A stretch of 57,029 nucleotides of DNA from Campylobacterales bacterium (GTDB lineage: Bacteria > Campylobacterota > Campylobacteria > Campylobacterales > Sulfurimonadaceae): assembly GCA_026390165.1 (NCBI GenBank), contig JAPLGM010000009.1:1-57029 (forward strand), written 5' to 3'. This document shows, piece by piece, positions 1 through 10,400 of this stretch (its first letter is position 1; each line of letters starts with the position of its first letter). The translations under genes were made by a program, and so were the position numbers. Below the pieces are notes generated by a model. The model ran no database searches. It was not told where the DNA came from and saw only the letters and a list, made by a program, of their open reading frames with translations.

Positions 1-134
1 AGACGATTTCCCACCGCTAAATCGCGTCGGAATTTTTAGCGTTTCTTCCGAATACTCACCGTTGAGCCTTCCGAATCATTTCCGTCGCACCTTCCGAATG
101 TTCACCGACGCGCTTTCCGGATGTTTCCGACGTC
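1..134. mobile_element. Probable terminal repeats of an IS21-family insertion sequence
   Basis: Four imperfect repeats of about 22 bases lie in tandem at roughly 45-66, 67-89, 90-111 and 112-134. Each contains CTTCCGAAT or CTTTCCGGAT followed by a TTCACCG-like block. A 7-base inverted repeat (CGCTAAA / TTTAGCG) lies just outside them at 15-41. Read on the minus strand the repeats become CGGTGA...ATTCGGAAG, which resembles the multiple transposase-binding sites at IS21-family ends. That resemblance is from memory. No transposase gene is in the window, because the contig stops inside the putative element. The exact boundary with hlyD, somewhere in 135-210, could not be fixed. Confidence 0.5.
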
Positions 135-207
135 AGCAGTATAGTCAATCTCTTTAGTAGACGTAATACTCATATCAGAATATAACTCTCTGACTAGTTC
201 ACAGTCG

Positions 208-837
208 TTATAGCACTTCCCACTCTTTGACTTCATCACGATAGGAATTGGCAAGGGATGTTTTACTCTCTATCGTCGCCTGAAGCCCCTCTATTTGGCT
301 ATATAGCTGCTCGATGCGTTGAGTTAAGATAGCGGCTTCATCTCGAAGGGCATTAGCACGTGCCGTAAACTCTCGTCGTTGATTGTCTGTAATGATACTT
401 CGCATTTGGGGATCCATTGGGGACAATTCATGAGAAAAATAAATGCTTCCTTTATGATCCCTCTCCGCAAGAAGACGGGACTCAAGGGCAAGGTATTCAT
501 AATATTGGGCCTCAATGGTTTTAAGTTGCGATGATGCTTGGGTAGCATCAAGGATAATCACGGCATCCCCTTTTTTGACATGCGCTCCGTCACTTACGAG
601 AATAGCGTGAACAATTCCCCCTTCCAAGTTTTGTATGACTTGATTATTAGAGGCAACGATCACTTTTCCAGAAGCAGGTATAGCACTCTCAAGTGGGGCG
701 AGTGATGCCCAAATACCGAAAATGCCGACAAATCCTCCCAATACGATCCATCCCAGTTTATGATACCCTGTGTCGTTGGTTTGCGGGGTAGGGTTTTTGG
801 GTGTTGATACTAATTCTCCCATGACATTTTGACTCAT
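208..837 (-). pseudogene. Truncated HlyD-family membrane fusion protein (type I secretion)
   Basis: This is the N-terminal half of a periplasmic adaptor that would link an ABC exporter to an outer-membrane channel. Visible are a membrane segment at about residues 28-48, the first lipoyl-like half (NLEGGIVHAILVSDGAHVKKG, about 70-90) and the start of the coiled-coil hairpin to residue 209. The family is normally about 430 residues. Here the reading frame stops right after EWEVL, where the hairpin should continue, and the sequence beyond it has no homologous continuation but leads into IS21-like repeats. The start codon overlaps the stop of the upstream exporter gene (ATGA type), so the two were translationally coupled. 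It is almost certainly non-functional. Confidence 0.8.
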
Positions 838-2461
838 GATTGACCTCCTTGAGGATTTTGGATAGGGGTTTTAGGGGCGAGTGTAGCGAGAACTTCATCG
901 CGCGTTCCAAAGAGTTGCAATGTCCCATCACGTATAAAGGCAATTTTATCAACAATACTCAATATTGCAGGACGATGGGTGATGAGGATGACAGTAGAAC
1001 CCCGTTTTTTTAGTTCGAGAATGGCTCCCGTAAGGGCGTGTTCTCCAGCATCATCAAGATTGGAACCGGTCTGATTGGGGTGTCATACCCCTGTGGAAGT
1101 TGCAATATCATCTCATGTACCCCAGCAACTTGAGCTGCTTCGACCACCATTTCTGGTTTAGGATCTTCATATCGGGCGATATTCTCACTGATCGTTCCAT
1201 CAAAAAGCTCAATATCTTGAGGTAAGTAACCAATATATTGCCCCAATACCTCTCGATCATAGTGGCTAAGCTCAGCACCGTCAATTCGTACTTTTCCATT
1301 TGCACACGGCCATACACCCAAGATTGCACGAGCCAATGACGATTTTCCAGCAGCACTCGGACCGATAATGGCAACCGTTTCTCCTGCTTTGATCGAGAGG
1401 CTAATGCCTCGAACGGAGGGGACTTTACTATCAGGAGGGAGGACAACAATATTTTCGACATCGATAAACCCTTTTGGTGTGGGTAGTGCTGTCGGTTTCT
1501 TGGTTACTTTGAACTCAGCGAGTAGGTTTTCCAAACGTCCGTAGGAGATTCGTGCGGAGCTAAATTGTTTCTATGTGCTGGTCATAAGATCAATCAGTGC
1601 GAGGGCACGTCCCAAGATAATAGAACCCGCTATCATCATACCGGGAGAAACTTCACCTTTGATAGCAAGATATCCTCCAATACCCAGTACGAGCGATTGC
1701 ATCAACATACGGCTAATTTTAGAGGTGTTTGACCAAATTCCCACTTCATCACTGGCATTGGATTGTTCATTTAGAAAGGTAATATAACGACCATACCAAC
1801 GTCGTCGAACATTTCCATGCATCCCCATCGCTTCGATAATTTCACTGTTTCGTAAGCTAGAATTGATGAATGATTGAGACGATTGATAATGGCGATTGGA
1901 ATCTTCTAGCCCTTTTTTTGTCCGTTTTTCATTGATAAGGGTTAAACTTATCGAGACAATGACTGCAAATATGCCAAAATATCCAAAGATTGGATGAAAT
2001 AAAAATAAGATTCCGATATAAATAGGCATCCACGGTGCATCGAAAAAAGCAAACAGTGGAGTTCCTGTAAGAAATTGCCGTATTTGTGTCAGATCACCCA
2101 ACGGTTGCGCCGTCGCTTTTCCCGGATGACGGTTAGCAAGGGCAAACATTGCATCGAAGAGCCGATTGCTCATCTTCGAATCGATGGCATTCCCGACACG
2201 AATCAGGATACGTGAGCGGACAAATTCCAACATCCCCAATACAAAAAACATGACGACAACGATGATGGTAAGCATAATGAGCGTTTCTATACTGCGACTG
2301 GCAAGTACCCGATCATACAGTTGTAGCATATACAGTGTTGGTACAAGCATTAAAAGATTGACAAAAAGGGAAACAAATGCGGCGAAGTAAAAGGACCCTT
2401 TGAGAGTCTTAATGAGTGCGATCAACTCACCTTTTTCAGGCGATGAAGCTTTAGTGAACAT
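834..2461 (-). pseudogene. Decayed type I secretion ABC exporter (PrtD-like)
   Basis: An exporter with an N-terminal six-helix membrane domain (from 2461 to about 1574) and a C-terminal ATPase (Walker A GPSAAGKSS, Q-loop YLPQDIELFDGTISENI). Two lesions are visible. First, an in-frame TAG at 1571-1573 sits between LIDLMTST and KQFSSARISYGRLENLL, where the family has tryptophan (TGG). Second, a deletion near 1066-1073 joins YDTPI to GSNLDDAGEHAL and shifts the frame. It removes the LSGGQ signature and Walker B. The remaining C-terminus (ILITHRPAILSIVDKIAFIRDG, ending GGQS) is readable in the shifted frame to 834. Without signature and Walker B it cannot hydrolyse ATP normally. Together with the truncated hlyD this is a dead export system. 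Confidence 0.85.
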
Positions 2462-2833
2462 AAGAACAATACTTTTATGTTTGATTTAATTATATGGCGA
2501 AATTTTAGCTGAATAAAAGTTAATAACTCCCCTTACACACTAGCACCACTTGAACTGTCTTAATTAGTATGATAATATCACTCCAAATACTCCAGTTACG
2601 TATGCTTCGTCAGCTCTGAAAATCAACTTTTGGTTAGTTTACAGAGTAACTTTCGGTGTTGTAAACTAGAGATTTAATCAAAAGTTTAGGTTATAGTATG
2701 CATTAATAATAAAAGCGGAGTGACATAATGGAATATGTGTTAAATATCAGTTTTTGTAAAATGATAACAGTGAAGCGTTAGGACAGACGATGGATAAGCT
2801 AAATGATGTGAAGAGAATGGAGAAAAAAATCGT
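2462..2833. other. Intergenic region with a long imperfect inverted repeat
   Basis: This 370-base gap has no convincing gene. It holds a nested inverted repeat: AACTTTTG (2625-2632) with CAAAAGTT (2679-2686), and inside it GTTTAC (2637-2642) with GTAAAC (2661-2666). Two very short reading frames lie between it and the kinase gene (2728-2781, 17 residues, preceded by GGAG; and 2790-2837, 15 residues, whose stop overlaps the kinase start). Neither can be supported as a gene from sequence alone. A TATAGT box at about 2692-2697 could be a -10 element for the kinase gene. Confidence 0.3.
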
Positions 2834-5452
2834 ATGAATAAATTACCAATTTCAGTATTGCTTGTCGAGAATGAGATAGATATTCTCGTACAGCTTTCTC
2901 TCCTCTTAAGTAGGCATGTAACGAAAGTCATTACTGCTACTAATGGACAAGAGGCGCTTGAAGCGTATCATAACTCCCCACCCGATATGATTATCAGTGA
3001 TATTGATATGCCGATAATGAACGGTATCGAATTGCTCAAAAGGGTACGTGAGAAAGATGAGAATATTCCATTTATCCTCTCAAGTGGGCTGAAGAGTCTT
3101 GATATTTTAACCAAGGCTATTGAGTATAAGATCACCGCTTTTTTACCGAAACCAATTGATATTAAGAATCTAATTCGGCAACTTAAAGCAATCGCGGAGA
3201 AAAAACAATTTAGCGAAAGAAATCATATTTTAGAGCAGTACAAACAGGCAGTGGATATTTCGGCATTGGTATCTAAAACGGATACTGAAGGTATTATTAC
3301 GTATGTCAATGATATGTTTGTGAACCTGAGCGGTTACACACGTGAAGAGTTGATAGGACACCCTCATAATATCATACGTGATCCATCCATGCCCTCGGAA
3401 GTTTTTAAAGAGATGTGGAAGACGATCAAGAATAAACAGATATGGCAAGGGATTATCCATAACCGTGCAAAAGATGGAAGTCACTACAGTGTTAAAAGTA
3501 CGATCTCTCCAATAGTGAATAAATATGGGGAAATCATTGAGTTTATTTCGATTCGTGAAGATATTACCGAGATGAAACGAGCAAAAGAGGAGGCGGAGAA
3601 TGCGGCAAAAATGAAAGGGGAATTTCTCGCCAATATGTCCCATGAAATCCGCACCCCTATGAACGGTATCCTTGGGTTTACATCGCTCTTAAATCAAACA
3701 ACGCTTACGGAAAAACAGCGTCGTTATTTGGATGTTGTCACAGGAAGTACCGAATCGCTGATGAGTATCATCAATGATATTCTTGATTTTTCCAAACTTG
3801 AAAGTGGTAAGTTTGAGCTGGATATAACTCCGATCATCCCTTTTGTCGAGTTCGAGAAAATGGCAATGCTCTTTAGTGCCAAAATGGATGAGAAACAGAT
3901 TATTTATGAACGATTGATTGATCCCACTATCCCTGAATGTATCGAAGCCGATCTTTTACGTTTACGTAAAATCCTCTCCAATCTCATCGGTAATGCCCTT
4001 AAATTTACCCCTGAGGGGGGGAATGTGACATTCTATATTAAGCTTCTCCGAAAAAATGGCAATAAAGTTGACCTTCGATTTGGCATTATGGATACAGGGA
4101 TCGGGATTCCAAAAGAGAAGCAAGCTATTATTTTCGAACCTTTTTCTCAAGCAGATGGTTCCACTACAAGACAGTTTGGAGGGACAGGATTGGGGCTTTC
4201 AATTTGTACCCATCTCGTATCGCTGATGGGGGGAACTCTTGGTGTTAACAGTGAAGCAGGGAAAGGGTCTGAATTTTATTTTGATCTTACGTTCGCGGTG
4301 TGTAAGGGCGAACATACACTAGCATCGTATTTTGATCCCCTTAAAATCGTTATTATCACAGAAAAGAGCCGTCGTCCTTGCCAGCAGAAGGTTTTTGATT
4401 ATTTACAGCAGCTGACTATCCCTTTTCGCACTATTGAGAGTGAAGAGATGGAAATTATCGATCCTGAGACTCTTTATATTCTTTTTTGTGAGGGGCAAGC
4501 GCAGTGGCTTCCCCGTATTGTTGAATCAAATACTCCTGTGATCGTTGCGTGTAGTAATTCATTGTATCCTTGCGTTGAGAGGGAAAACGTGATATGGATC
4601 AGTGATCTCAGTCGCAATCTCTCCTCTCTTTATAATGCCTTGTTGCGCATCTCCTCCTTTAGTATTAAAAAAAGCTGTCCCATAGTAGAGTATAGGAGAG
4701 ATGAATTTAAGGGGAATGTTCTTGTTGTAGAGGATAATGCTGTTACTCAAATGCTGATTAAAGAGCTTTTAGGGCAGTTTAAAATCCAACTCGATCTTGT
4801 TAACAATGGTGCTGAAGCTCTTGAACAGCTCAAAAAAGAGAGCTATAATTTGATTTTGATGGATATTAATATGCCTGTAATGGGAGGAATCGAAGCGGTT
4901 CAGGTGATCAAAGCTAGGGGGATATTAGCCCCCGTCATTGCGTTGACCGCCAATGCGATGGAGGGTGATAAGGAGCGATTGTTGGGCTATGGATTTGATG
5001 GGTATCTTAGTAAGCCGATTGTTCTTAAAGAGCTTGAATCAACCCTCTTAAACTATTTATCAGCCGTAGGGAGAGGCACTCTCAATGGGAACATTTCAAG
5101 GGTAAATCTTGATGAGACGATATTGGATATGAATGTTCTTCGGACGAATCTTATGTTAAGTGATTCGATTATTCATCGACTCCTTAAATTATTTGTAAAA
5201 ACGTGTGATGCCCCTTTGCAGAGTATGAAAGAAGCTGTTGAGGAGGGAGAGTATTCGAAACTTTTCGATTCCGCCCATTTACTTCGAGGATCAGCGAGTA
5301 ATTTAAGATTAAATCCAATTAGCGAGTTGGCACACCAGATCGAAAAGTCTCACTCGAAGAGAGAAAATACCGATTACCGCACACTATTACGAAAGTTGAC
5401 ATTTATGATCGAACAGGTTAAAAAGGAGATTAAAGTGGTGGTAGAGGGGTAG
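2834..5452 (+). CDS. Hybrid sensor histidine kinase (REC-PAS-HisKA-HATPase-REC-HPt)
   Basis: A soluble multi-domain phosphorelay protein of 872 residues. In order: a receiver with phospho-acceptor Asp56 and Lys106; a PAS domain at about 135-245 (DMFVNLSGYTREELIGHP); a dimerisation/phosphoacceptor domain with His270 in MSHEIRTPMNG; an ATPase domain with the N box around 383-392, DTGIGIP at 420-426 and GGTGLGLS at 449-456; a second receiver with Asp677; and a C-terminal HPt domain with His815 in AHLLRGSASN. No membrane segment is visible, so the input is cytoplasmic, through the PAS domain or the first receiver. The last three domains could pass phosphate to a separate regulator, but no obvious output partner is adjacent. 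It is closely similar in layout to the kinase at 20228-23224. Confidence 0.93.
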   Translation: MNKLPISVLLVENEIDILVQLSLLLSRHVTKVITATNGQEALEAYHNSPPDMIISDIDMPIMNGIELLKRVREKDENIPFILSSGLKSLDILTKAIEYKITAFLPKPIDIKNLIRQLKAIAEKKQFSERNHILEQYKQAVDISALVSKTDTEGIITYVNDMFVNLSGYTREELIGHPHNIIRDPSMPSEVFKEMWKTIKNKQIWQGIIHNRAKDGSHYSVKSTISPIVNKYGEIIEFISIREDITEMKRAKEEAENAAKMKGEFLANMSHEIRTPMNGILGFTSLLNQTTLTEKQRRYLDVVTGSTESLMSIINDILDFSKLESGKFELDITPIIPFVEFEKMAMLFSAKMDEKQIIYERLIDPTIPECIEADLLRLRKILSNLIGNALKFTPEGGNVTFYIKLLRKNGNKVDLRFGIMDTGIGIPKEKQAIIFEPFSQADGSTTRQFGGTGLGLSICTHLVSLMGGTLGVNSEAGKGSEFYFDLTFAVCKGEHTLASYFDPLKIVIITEKSRRPCQQKVFDYLQQLTIPFRTIESEEMEIIDPETLYILFCEGQAQWLPRIVESNTPVIVACSNSLYPCVERENVIWISDLSRNLSSLYNALLRISSFSIKKSCPIVEYRRDEFKGNVLVVEDNAVTQMLIKELLGQFKIQLDLVNNGAEALEQLKKESYNLILMDINMPVMGGIEAVQVIKARGILAPVIALTANAMEGDKERLLGYGFDGYLSKPIVLKELESTLLNYLSAVGRGTLNGNISRVNLDETILDMNVLRTNLMLSDSIIHRLLKLFVKTCDAPLQSMKEAVEEGEYSKLFDSAHLLRGSASNLRLNPISELAHQIEKSHSKRENTDYRTLLRKLTFMIEQVKKEIKVVVEG

Positions 5453-5543
5453 TTACGAGGTAAGGGTAACTCTAATGTAACTTTAGCCGTGCATAATTGC
5501 TTAGAGAGATAAATGATGAAATAATCACTAAACGGGGGACCAT

Positions 5544-7382
5544 ATGTTAAACAGAAGCTTAATGGAATCGGCACTTGGGGAGATTGAAGTTCTTCGGAAA
5601 TATTTGTTGGCAGCACGCGATGAGGTAGGGAGTGAACACCCACGCACTCAGAGTCTTTTGAATTTGAATCAATATATGTTGTTACGGAAAAAAGATCATA
5701 CGCAGCTGCAAGAGAAACTTTTTCATCTCTCCCTCTCCTCATTGGGGCGTTCTTACGCCCATGTTGCGGCAAGTATTGATACTTTGTATGATCAGCTCGT
5801 TTCTTCGCTTGGCGGTGAGCAGATCAGTGCGGAGTTAATGGCAGAGTTTCATCATCTCTCTATATCCGATGCTATAACCATCGCATCGTATAATAGCCAA
5901 GCCCTTTTTGGTGGGAAAACGAGTTCCAAGTTAAGCCGACAAAGTACAGCTGTTATGGTGACGCTTCCCTCTCATGCTGCCCAAAACAGTGGAATATTGA
6001 TTCATCAACTCGCTCACGCTGGTGTTAATGTCTTTCGTATCAATACGGCACATGATGATCAGCACGTGTGGAAAGAAATGGCAGATGTGATTCGCAGTAT
6101 CAATACAGAGCGTAATGCAGCCGATAAGATAAAAATTTTTGTTGATTTAGCAGGTCCTAAGATACGAACAGGGGTGATTCAAGAAGTAGAGCATCCCATT
6201 GGGATGGGGAGCAAAAGCCAAGAGAAAGAGATTATTCTTCACTGTGGCGATGGGGAGACAAGAGGGGAGAGCTTAGACCCTTTTACATTAGAAAAAATTC
6301 CAGCGCAGATGATTGTGGATAAAAAGTTTTTCAAAAAAATTGCCAAAAGGGATGCCCTTCATATTAAGGATGTCAATCATAAAAAAGCGATGATTACAAT
6401 CCGTGAGGTGAGGGGGGACTATGCTAAGGGCGTTATCCATAAGAAAATATTGATCAACAAAAAAACAAAATTGACCTTGAATCGCCATGACTCTAAGCCT
6501 CTTAATCTGCAAATACAAAAAGATCCGATTCGTTTGTTTATGGATGATTTACTCATTATTACTGAAAAAGAGGTCGAAGGGAAATCGGCACTTCTGGATG
6601 AGAATAAAAACGTACTCTCTCCTGCTATCATTGGGTGTAGTTTAAAAGGAACCCTTTCATCACTTAATATAGGGGAAAAAGTTTTTATTGACGATGGGAA
6701 GATCGGTTTGGAAGTTGTGGAAAATAATGTCGATTCGGTGACGTGTAAAGTCTTTATCTCCAAAGCAGGGGGGACACTACTCAAAGAGGAAAAAGGGATC
6801 AATTTCCCCAATACCTATATCAAAACTCCTGCACTTACCCCCAATGATAAAATGAATGCCCTTGCCGTGTTGGAATTTGCCGACAGTTTGAGCCTCTCCT
6901 TTTGTCAAAGTGGTGAGGATGTTCGTGATCTTCAACAGCTTTTACGAGAGAATAATCGATTGGACATAGGGATTATTACCAAAATAGAAACGCAACAAGC
7001 GGTGTCGAGTATGCCTGAAATTCTTAAACAGCTTCTCGAATGGGAAAAAAGCGGTGTGATGATCGCCCGCGGTGATTTAGCGATTGAAGTGGGATTTGAA
7101 AATTTGGCCTATATCCAAGAAGCATTACTCGATATTTGTGATGCAGCCCATATTCCTGTTATTTGGGCGACGCAAGTACTGGAGAGTATGATGAAAAATC
7201 ATCTTCCTAGCCGTGCAGAAGTGACCGATGCGGCAATGTCGGGACGTGCTGAGTGTGTTATGCTCAACAAAGGGGCGTTTGCTATCGATACCATCGACGT
7301 CCTTAAACGGATTCTTCATGATATGCACTCCATCTCTAAAAAAAATCGGCAACTTTTGAAAAAAGAGACTCTTTGGAATTAA
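5544..7382 (+). CDS. Atypical long pyruvate kinase-like protein
   Basis: A 612-residue protein whose C-terminal two thirds match the pyruvate kinase barrel: GVNVFRINTAHDD (about 161-173, family Arg), DLAGPKIRTG (201-210), ITKIETQQAV (catalytic Lys), GVMIARGDLAIEVG, and VIWATQVLESM...PSRAEVTDAAMSG. It differs from canonical enzymes in three ways: about 130 extra N-terminal residues with no recognised domain, an enlarged B-domain region (roughly 210-425 instead of about 100 residues), and no C-terminal allosteric domain, since it ends soon after the barrel. The expected reaction is PEP + ADP to pyruvate + ATP. It lies 63 bases upstream of nifJ on the same strand, so it feeds, or competes with, the pyruvate made by that enzyme. 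Assignment to the superfamily is firm; activity is inferred. Confidence 0.82.
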   Translation: MLNRSLMESALGEIEVLRKYLLAARDEVGSEHPRTQSLLNLNQYMLLRKKDHTQLQEKLFHLSLSSLGRSYAHVAASIDTLYDQLVSSLGGEQISAELMAEFHHLSISDAITIASYNSQALFGGKTSSKLSRQSTAVMVTLPSHAAQNSGILIHQLAHAGVNVFRINTAHDDQHVWKEMADVIRSINTERNAADKIKIFVDLAGPKIRTGVIQEVEHPIGMGSKSQEKEIILHCGDGETRGESLDPFTLEKIPAQMIVDKKFFKKIAKRDALHIKDVNHKKAMITIREVRGDYAKGVIHKKILINKKTKLTLNRHDSKPLNLQIQKDPIRLFMDDLLIITEKEVEGKSALLDENKNVLSPAIIGCSLKGTLSSLNIGEKVFIDDGKIGLEVVENNVDSVTCKVFISKAGGTLLKEEKGINFPNTYIKTPALTPNDKMNALAVLEFADSLSLSFCQSGEDVRDLQQLLRENNRLDIGIITKIETQQAVSSMPEILKQLLEWEKSGVMIARGDLAIEVGFENLAYIQEALLDICDAAHIPVIWATQVLESMMKNHLPSRAEVTDAAMSGRAECVMLNKGAFAIDTIDVLKRILHDMHSISKKNRQLLKKETLWN

Positions 7383-7445
7383 TTTAATTGTGTTTTTTTT
7401 AAATTAAGAGTAGACTACCCTATTTCACAAAAATGGAGCAATATT

Positions 7446-10400
7446 ATGACAGGAAATAAGACCATCACCGTTGACGGCAATGAAGCCGTTGCCCTCGTCG
7501 CCCATAAAATCAATGAAGTAATCGCCATCTATCCTATCACCCCCTCTTCGCCGATGGGGGAGTTTAGTGACCTCTACAGCTCAAAAGGGGAGAAGAATAT
7601 TTTCGGAACCATCCCAGAAGTGTACGAGATGCAAAGCGAGGGGGGGGCTAGCGGTGCTGTTCACGGTGCCCTTCAAGCCGGAGCCCTTACGACGACGTTT
7701 ACTGCTTCGCAAGGGTTGTTGCTTATGATCCCTAATATGTACAAAATCGCAGGGGAATTGACATCGACAGTATTTCATGTTGCGGCTCGCTCCCTTGCGG
7801 CACAGGGGCTTTCCATCTTCGGAGATCATCAAGACGTTATGGGGGTTCGTCAAACAGGATTTGCCCTCCTCGCCTCCAACTGCGTTCAAGAAGCACACGA
7901 TTTTGCCCTCATCTCCCAAGCGGCAAGCTTGTCATCTCGTATTCCATTTTTACACTTCTTTGACGGATTTCGTACTTCTCATGAAGTGAGCCGTATTGAA
8001 GCGCTAAGCGATGATGACCTTAAAGGGATGATGAATGACGAATTGATTGCAGCGCATTGCCAACGGGGTTTAACCCCTGATCGCCCTGTCCTACGCGGTA
8101 CCTCTCAAAATCCAGATGTTTATTTTCAAGGGAGAGAAAGTGTCAATAAATACTATGCGGCATTGCCCGCTATTTTGCAAGAGCAAATGGATCTCTTTAA
8201 AAAATTGACGGGGAGAGCTTATAAACTCTTCGATTATGTTGGTGCATTGGATGCCGAAAAAGTTATTGTATTGATGGGTTCAGGGGCAGAAGCGGTAGAG
8301 GAGAGTGTGGCGTATTTGAACGGACACGGTCATAAAGTGGGGATGGTTAAAGTGCGTCTCGCGTTACCGTTTGCGATTGAAGCATTTATTGATGCTCTCC
8401 CGAAAACCCTTAAATCAATAGCGGTATTGGATCGAACGAAAGAATCGGGAAGTGTAGGGGAACCTCTCTATCATGATGTTGTTACGGCATTATTTGAACA
8501 TCGTGCATCGCTCCCCTTTGGGATGCCAACGATCATTGGTGGACGGTACGGCCTCTCTTCCAAAGAGTTTACCCCTGCAATGATTATAGGAATTTATGAT
8601 GAACTTTCTAAAGATCTCCCTAAAAACCACTTTACCATCGGTATCGACGATGATGTCACCTTTACTTCACTTGAATATGATCATAATTTTATCCTCGAAA
8701 ATCCAACTCAATTTCAGGCATTGTTTTATGGGTTGGGTTCGGATGGGACGGTTGGGGCGAATAAAAATACGATTAAAATTATCGGCACCGAAACCGATAA
8801 CTACGCGCAAGGCTATTTCGTCTACGATTCGAAAAAATCGGGTTCCATGACCATCTCTCATCTCCGTTTTGGACGTGAACCGATCAAATCGACCTATCTG
8901 ATACAAAAAGCTGATTTTATCGGGGTACATCAAGCCGTATTTCTCGAAAAACTGGATTTATTGGAGATTGCTAAAGAGGGGGCGGTGTTCTTGCTCAACA
9001 CCCCTTACTCCAAAGATGAGGTGTGGAGCCATCTCCCCCGTGTCACACAAGAGAAAATTATTGAAAAAAAGATTAAGTTTTACGTCATTGACGGCTACAG
9101 TGTTGCTCAAAAAAGTAATATGGGACGACGGATCAATACTGTTATGCAGACGTGCTTTTTTGCCATTAGCGGTATTCTTGGGAGAGATGAAGCGATAGCC
9201 AAGATCAAAAAATCGATCCAAAAAAGCTACGGGGCGAAAGGTGATCTGATTGTACAGATGAATTTCGAGGCGGTGGATAATACCCTTGAAAATTTGTATG
9301 AAGTGAATGTGCCTGAAAAAGCGGATAGTGCCCAAGAACTCATCCCCGTCCTCAAAGGGGATTTGAGCCCCTTCATTGCTGAAGTGATCGGTAAAATCAC
9401 CGCCTATAAAGGGGATGAACTCCGTGTCTCTCAAATTCCCGATGATGGAACATGGCCGACAGGGACAACTCAATATGAAAAACGGAACATTGGGCATGAG
9501 GTTCCTGTGTGGGATGCCGATACGTGTATTCAGTGCAATAAATGTGTCTCGGCATGTCCTCACTCGGTTATTCGATCGACAATTTTTGATCTCTCTTTTA
9601 GGGATAATGCACCACAAGGATTTAATTCCAAACTAGCAAAAGGGAAGAAATACAGCGAAAGCGATTATTTTAACATCTCTGTAGCGGTCGAAGATTGTAC
9701 GGGATGTGCATTGTGTGTTGAAGTATGCCCCGCAAAAAATAAATCGCAAACCAATCTCAAAGCGATCAATATGGCTCCATTGGCTCCGATTAGAGAGACA
9801 GGGATTGAACAATGGGATTATTTTCTCTCGTTACCCAAAATGGATCGTTCACAACTTGACCATGATGATCTTAAAGAGTCCCAATTCCTTGAGCCGTTGT
9901 TTGAATTTAGCGGTGCGTGTCCTGGATGTGGAGAAACTCCCTATGTCAAACTTGCCTCTCAACTTTTTGGTGATCGGATGGTTATCGCCAACGCGACAGG
10001 GTGCAGTTCGATTTATGGGGGGAATCTCCCAACAACGCCGTGGAAGAAAAATGGTGAGGGGCGGGGGCCTGCGTGGTCGAATTCTCTCTTTGAGGATAAT
10101 GCTGAATTTGGATTGGGCTTTCGCCTTGCCATCGATAACCATAACGAACGTGCAAAATCTTTACTTGAGAGTTTGAAAGGCTCTCTTGATGCGACATTAG
10201 TCGATGAGATCCTCAGTGCCATCCAACACGAAGAGAGTCAGATTGAGACACAGCGTATTCGTGTCGAGAGTCTCAAAAAGGCTCTTGGTTCCTTAGACAG
10301 TAATGAGGCGAAAAGTTTACTCGATATTGCCGATTATTTGGTGAAAAAATCGGTATGGATTATGGGGGGAGATGGCTGGGCGTATGACATCGGCTACGGC

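Noticed and set aside
1-134. CRISPR array, considered because of regular repeats at the contig start
   Set aside because: The repeats are imperfect, about 22 bases long and directly adjacent without spacers, and no cas gene is present.
2728-2837. Two short frames (17 and 15 residues) before the hybrid kinase, possibly leader peptides
   Set aside because: Too short to support; only the first has a Shine-Dalgarno-like GGAG, and no regulatory logic is visible.
7581-7919. Long minus-strand frame inside nifJ (112 codons), with others at 8958-9617 and 9706-10176
   Set aside because: They lie wholly within the clearly coding nifJ frame, have no ribosome-binding site or family motif and show low-complexity composition typical of antisense shadow frames.
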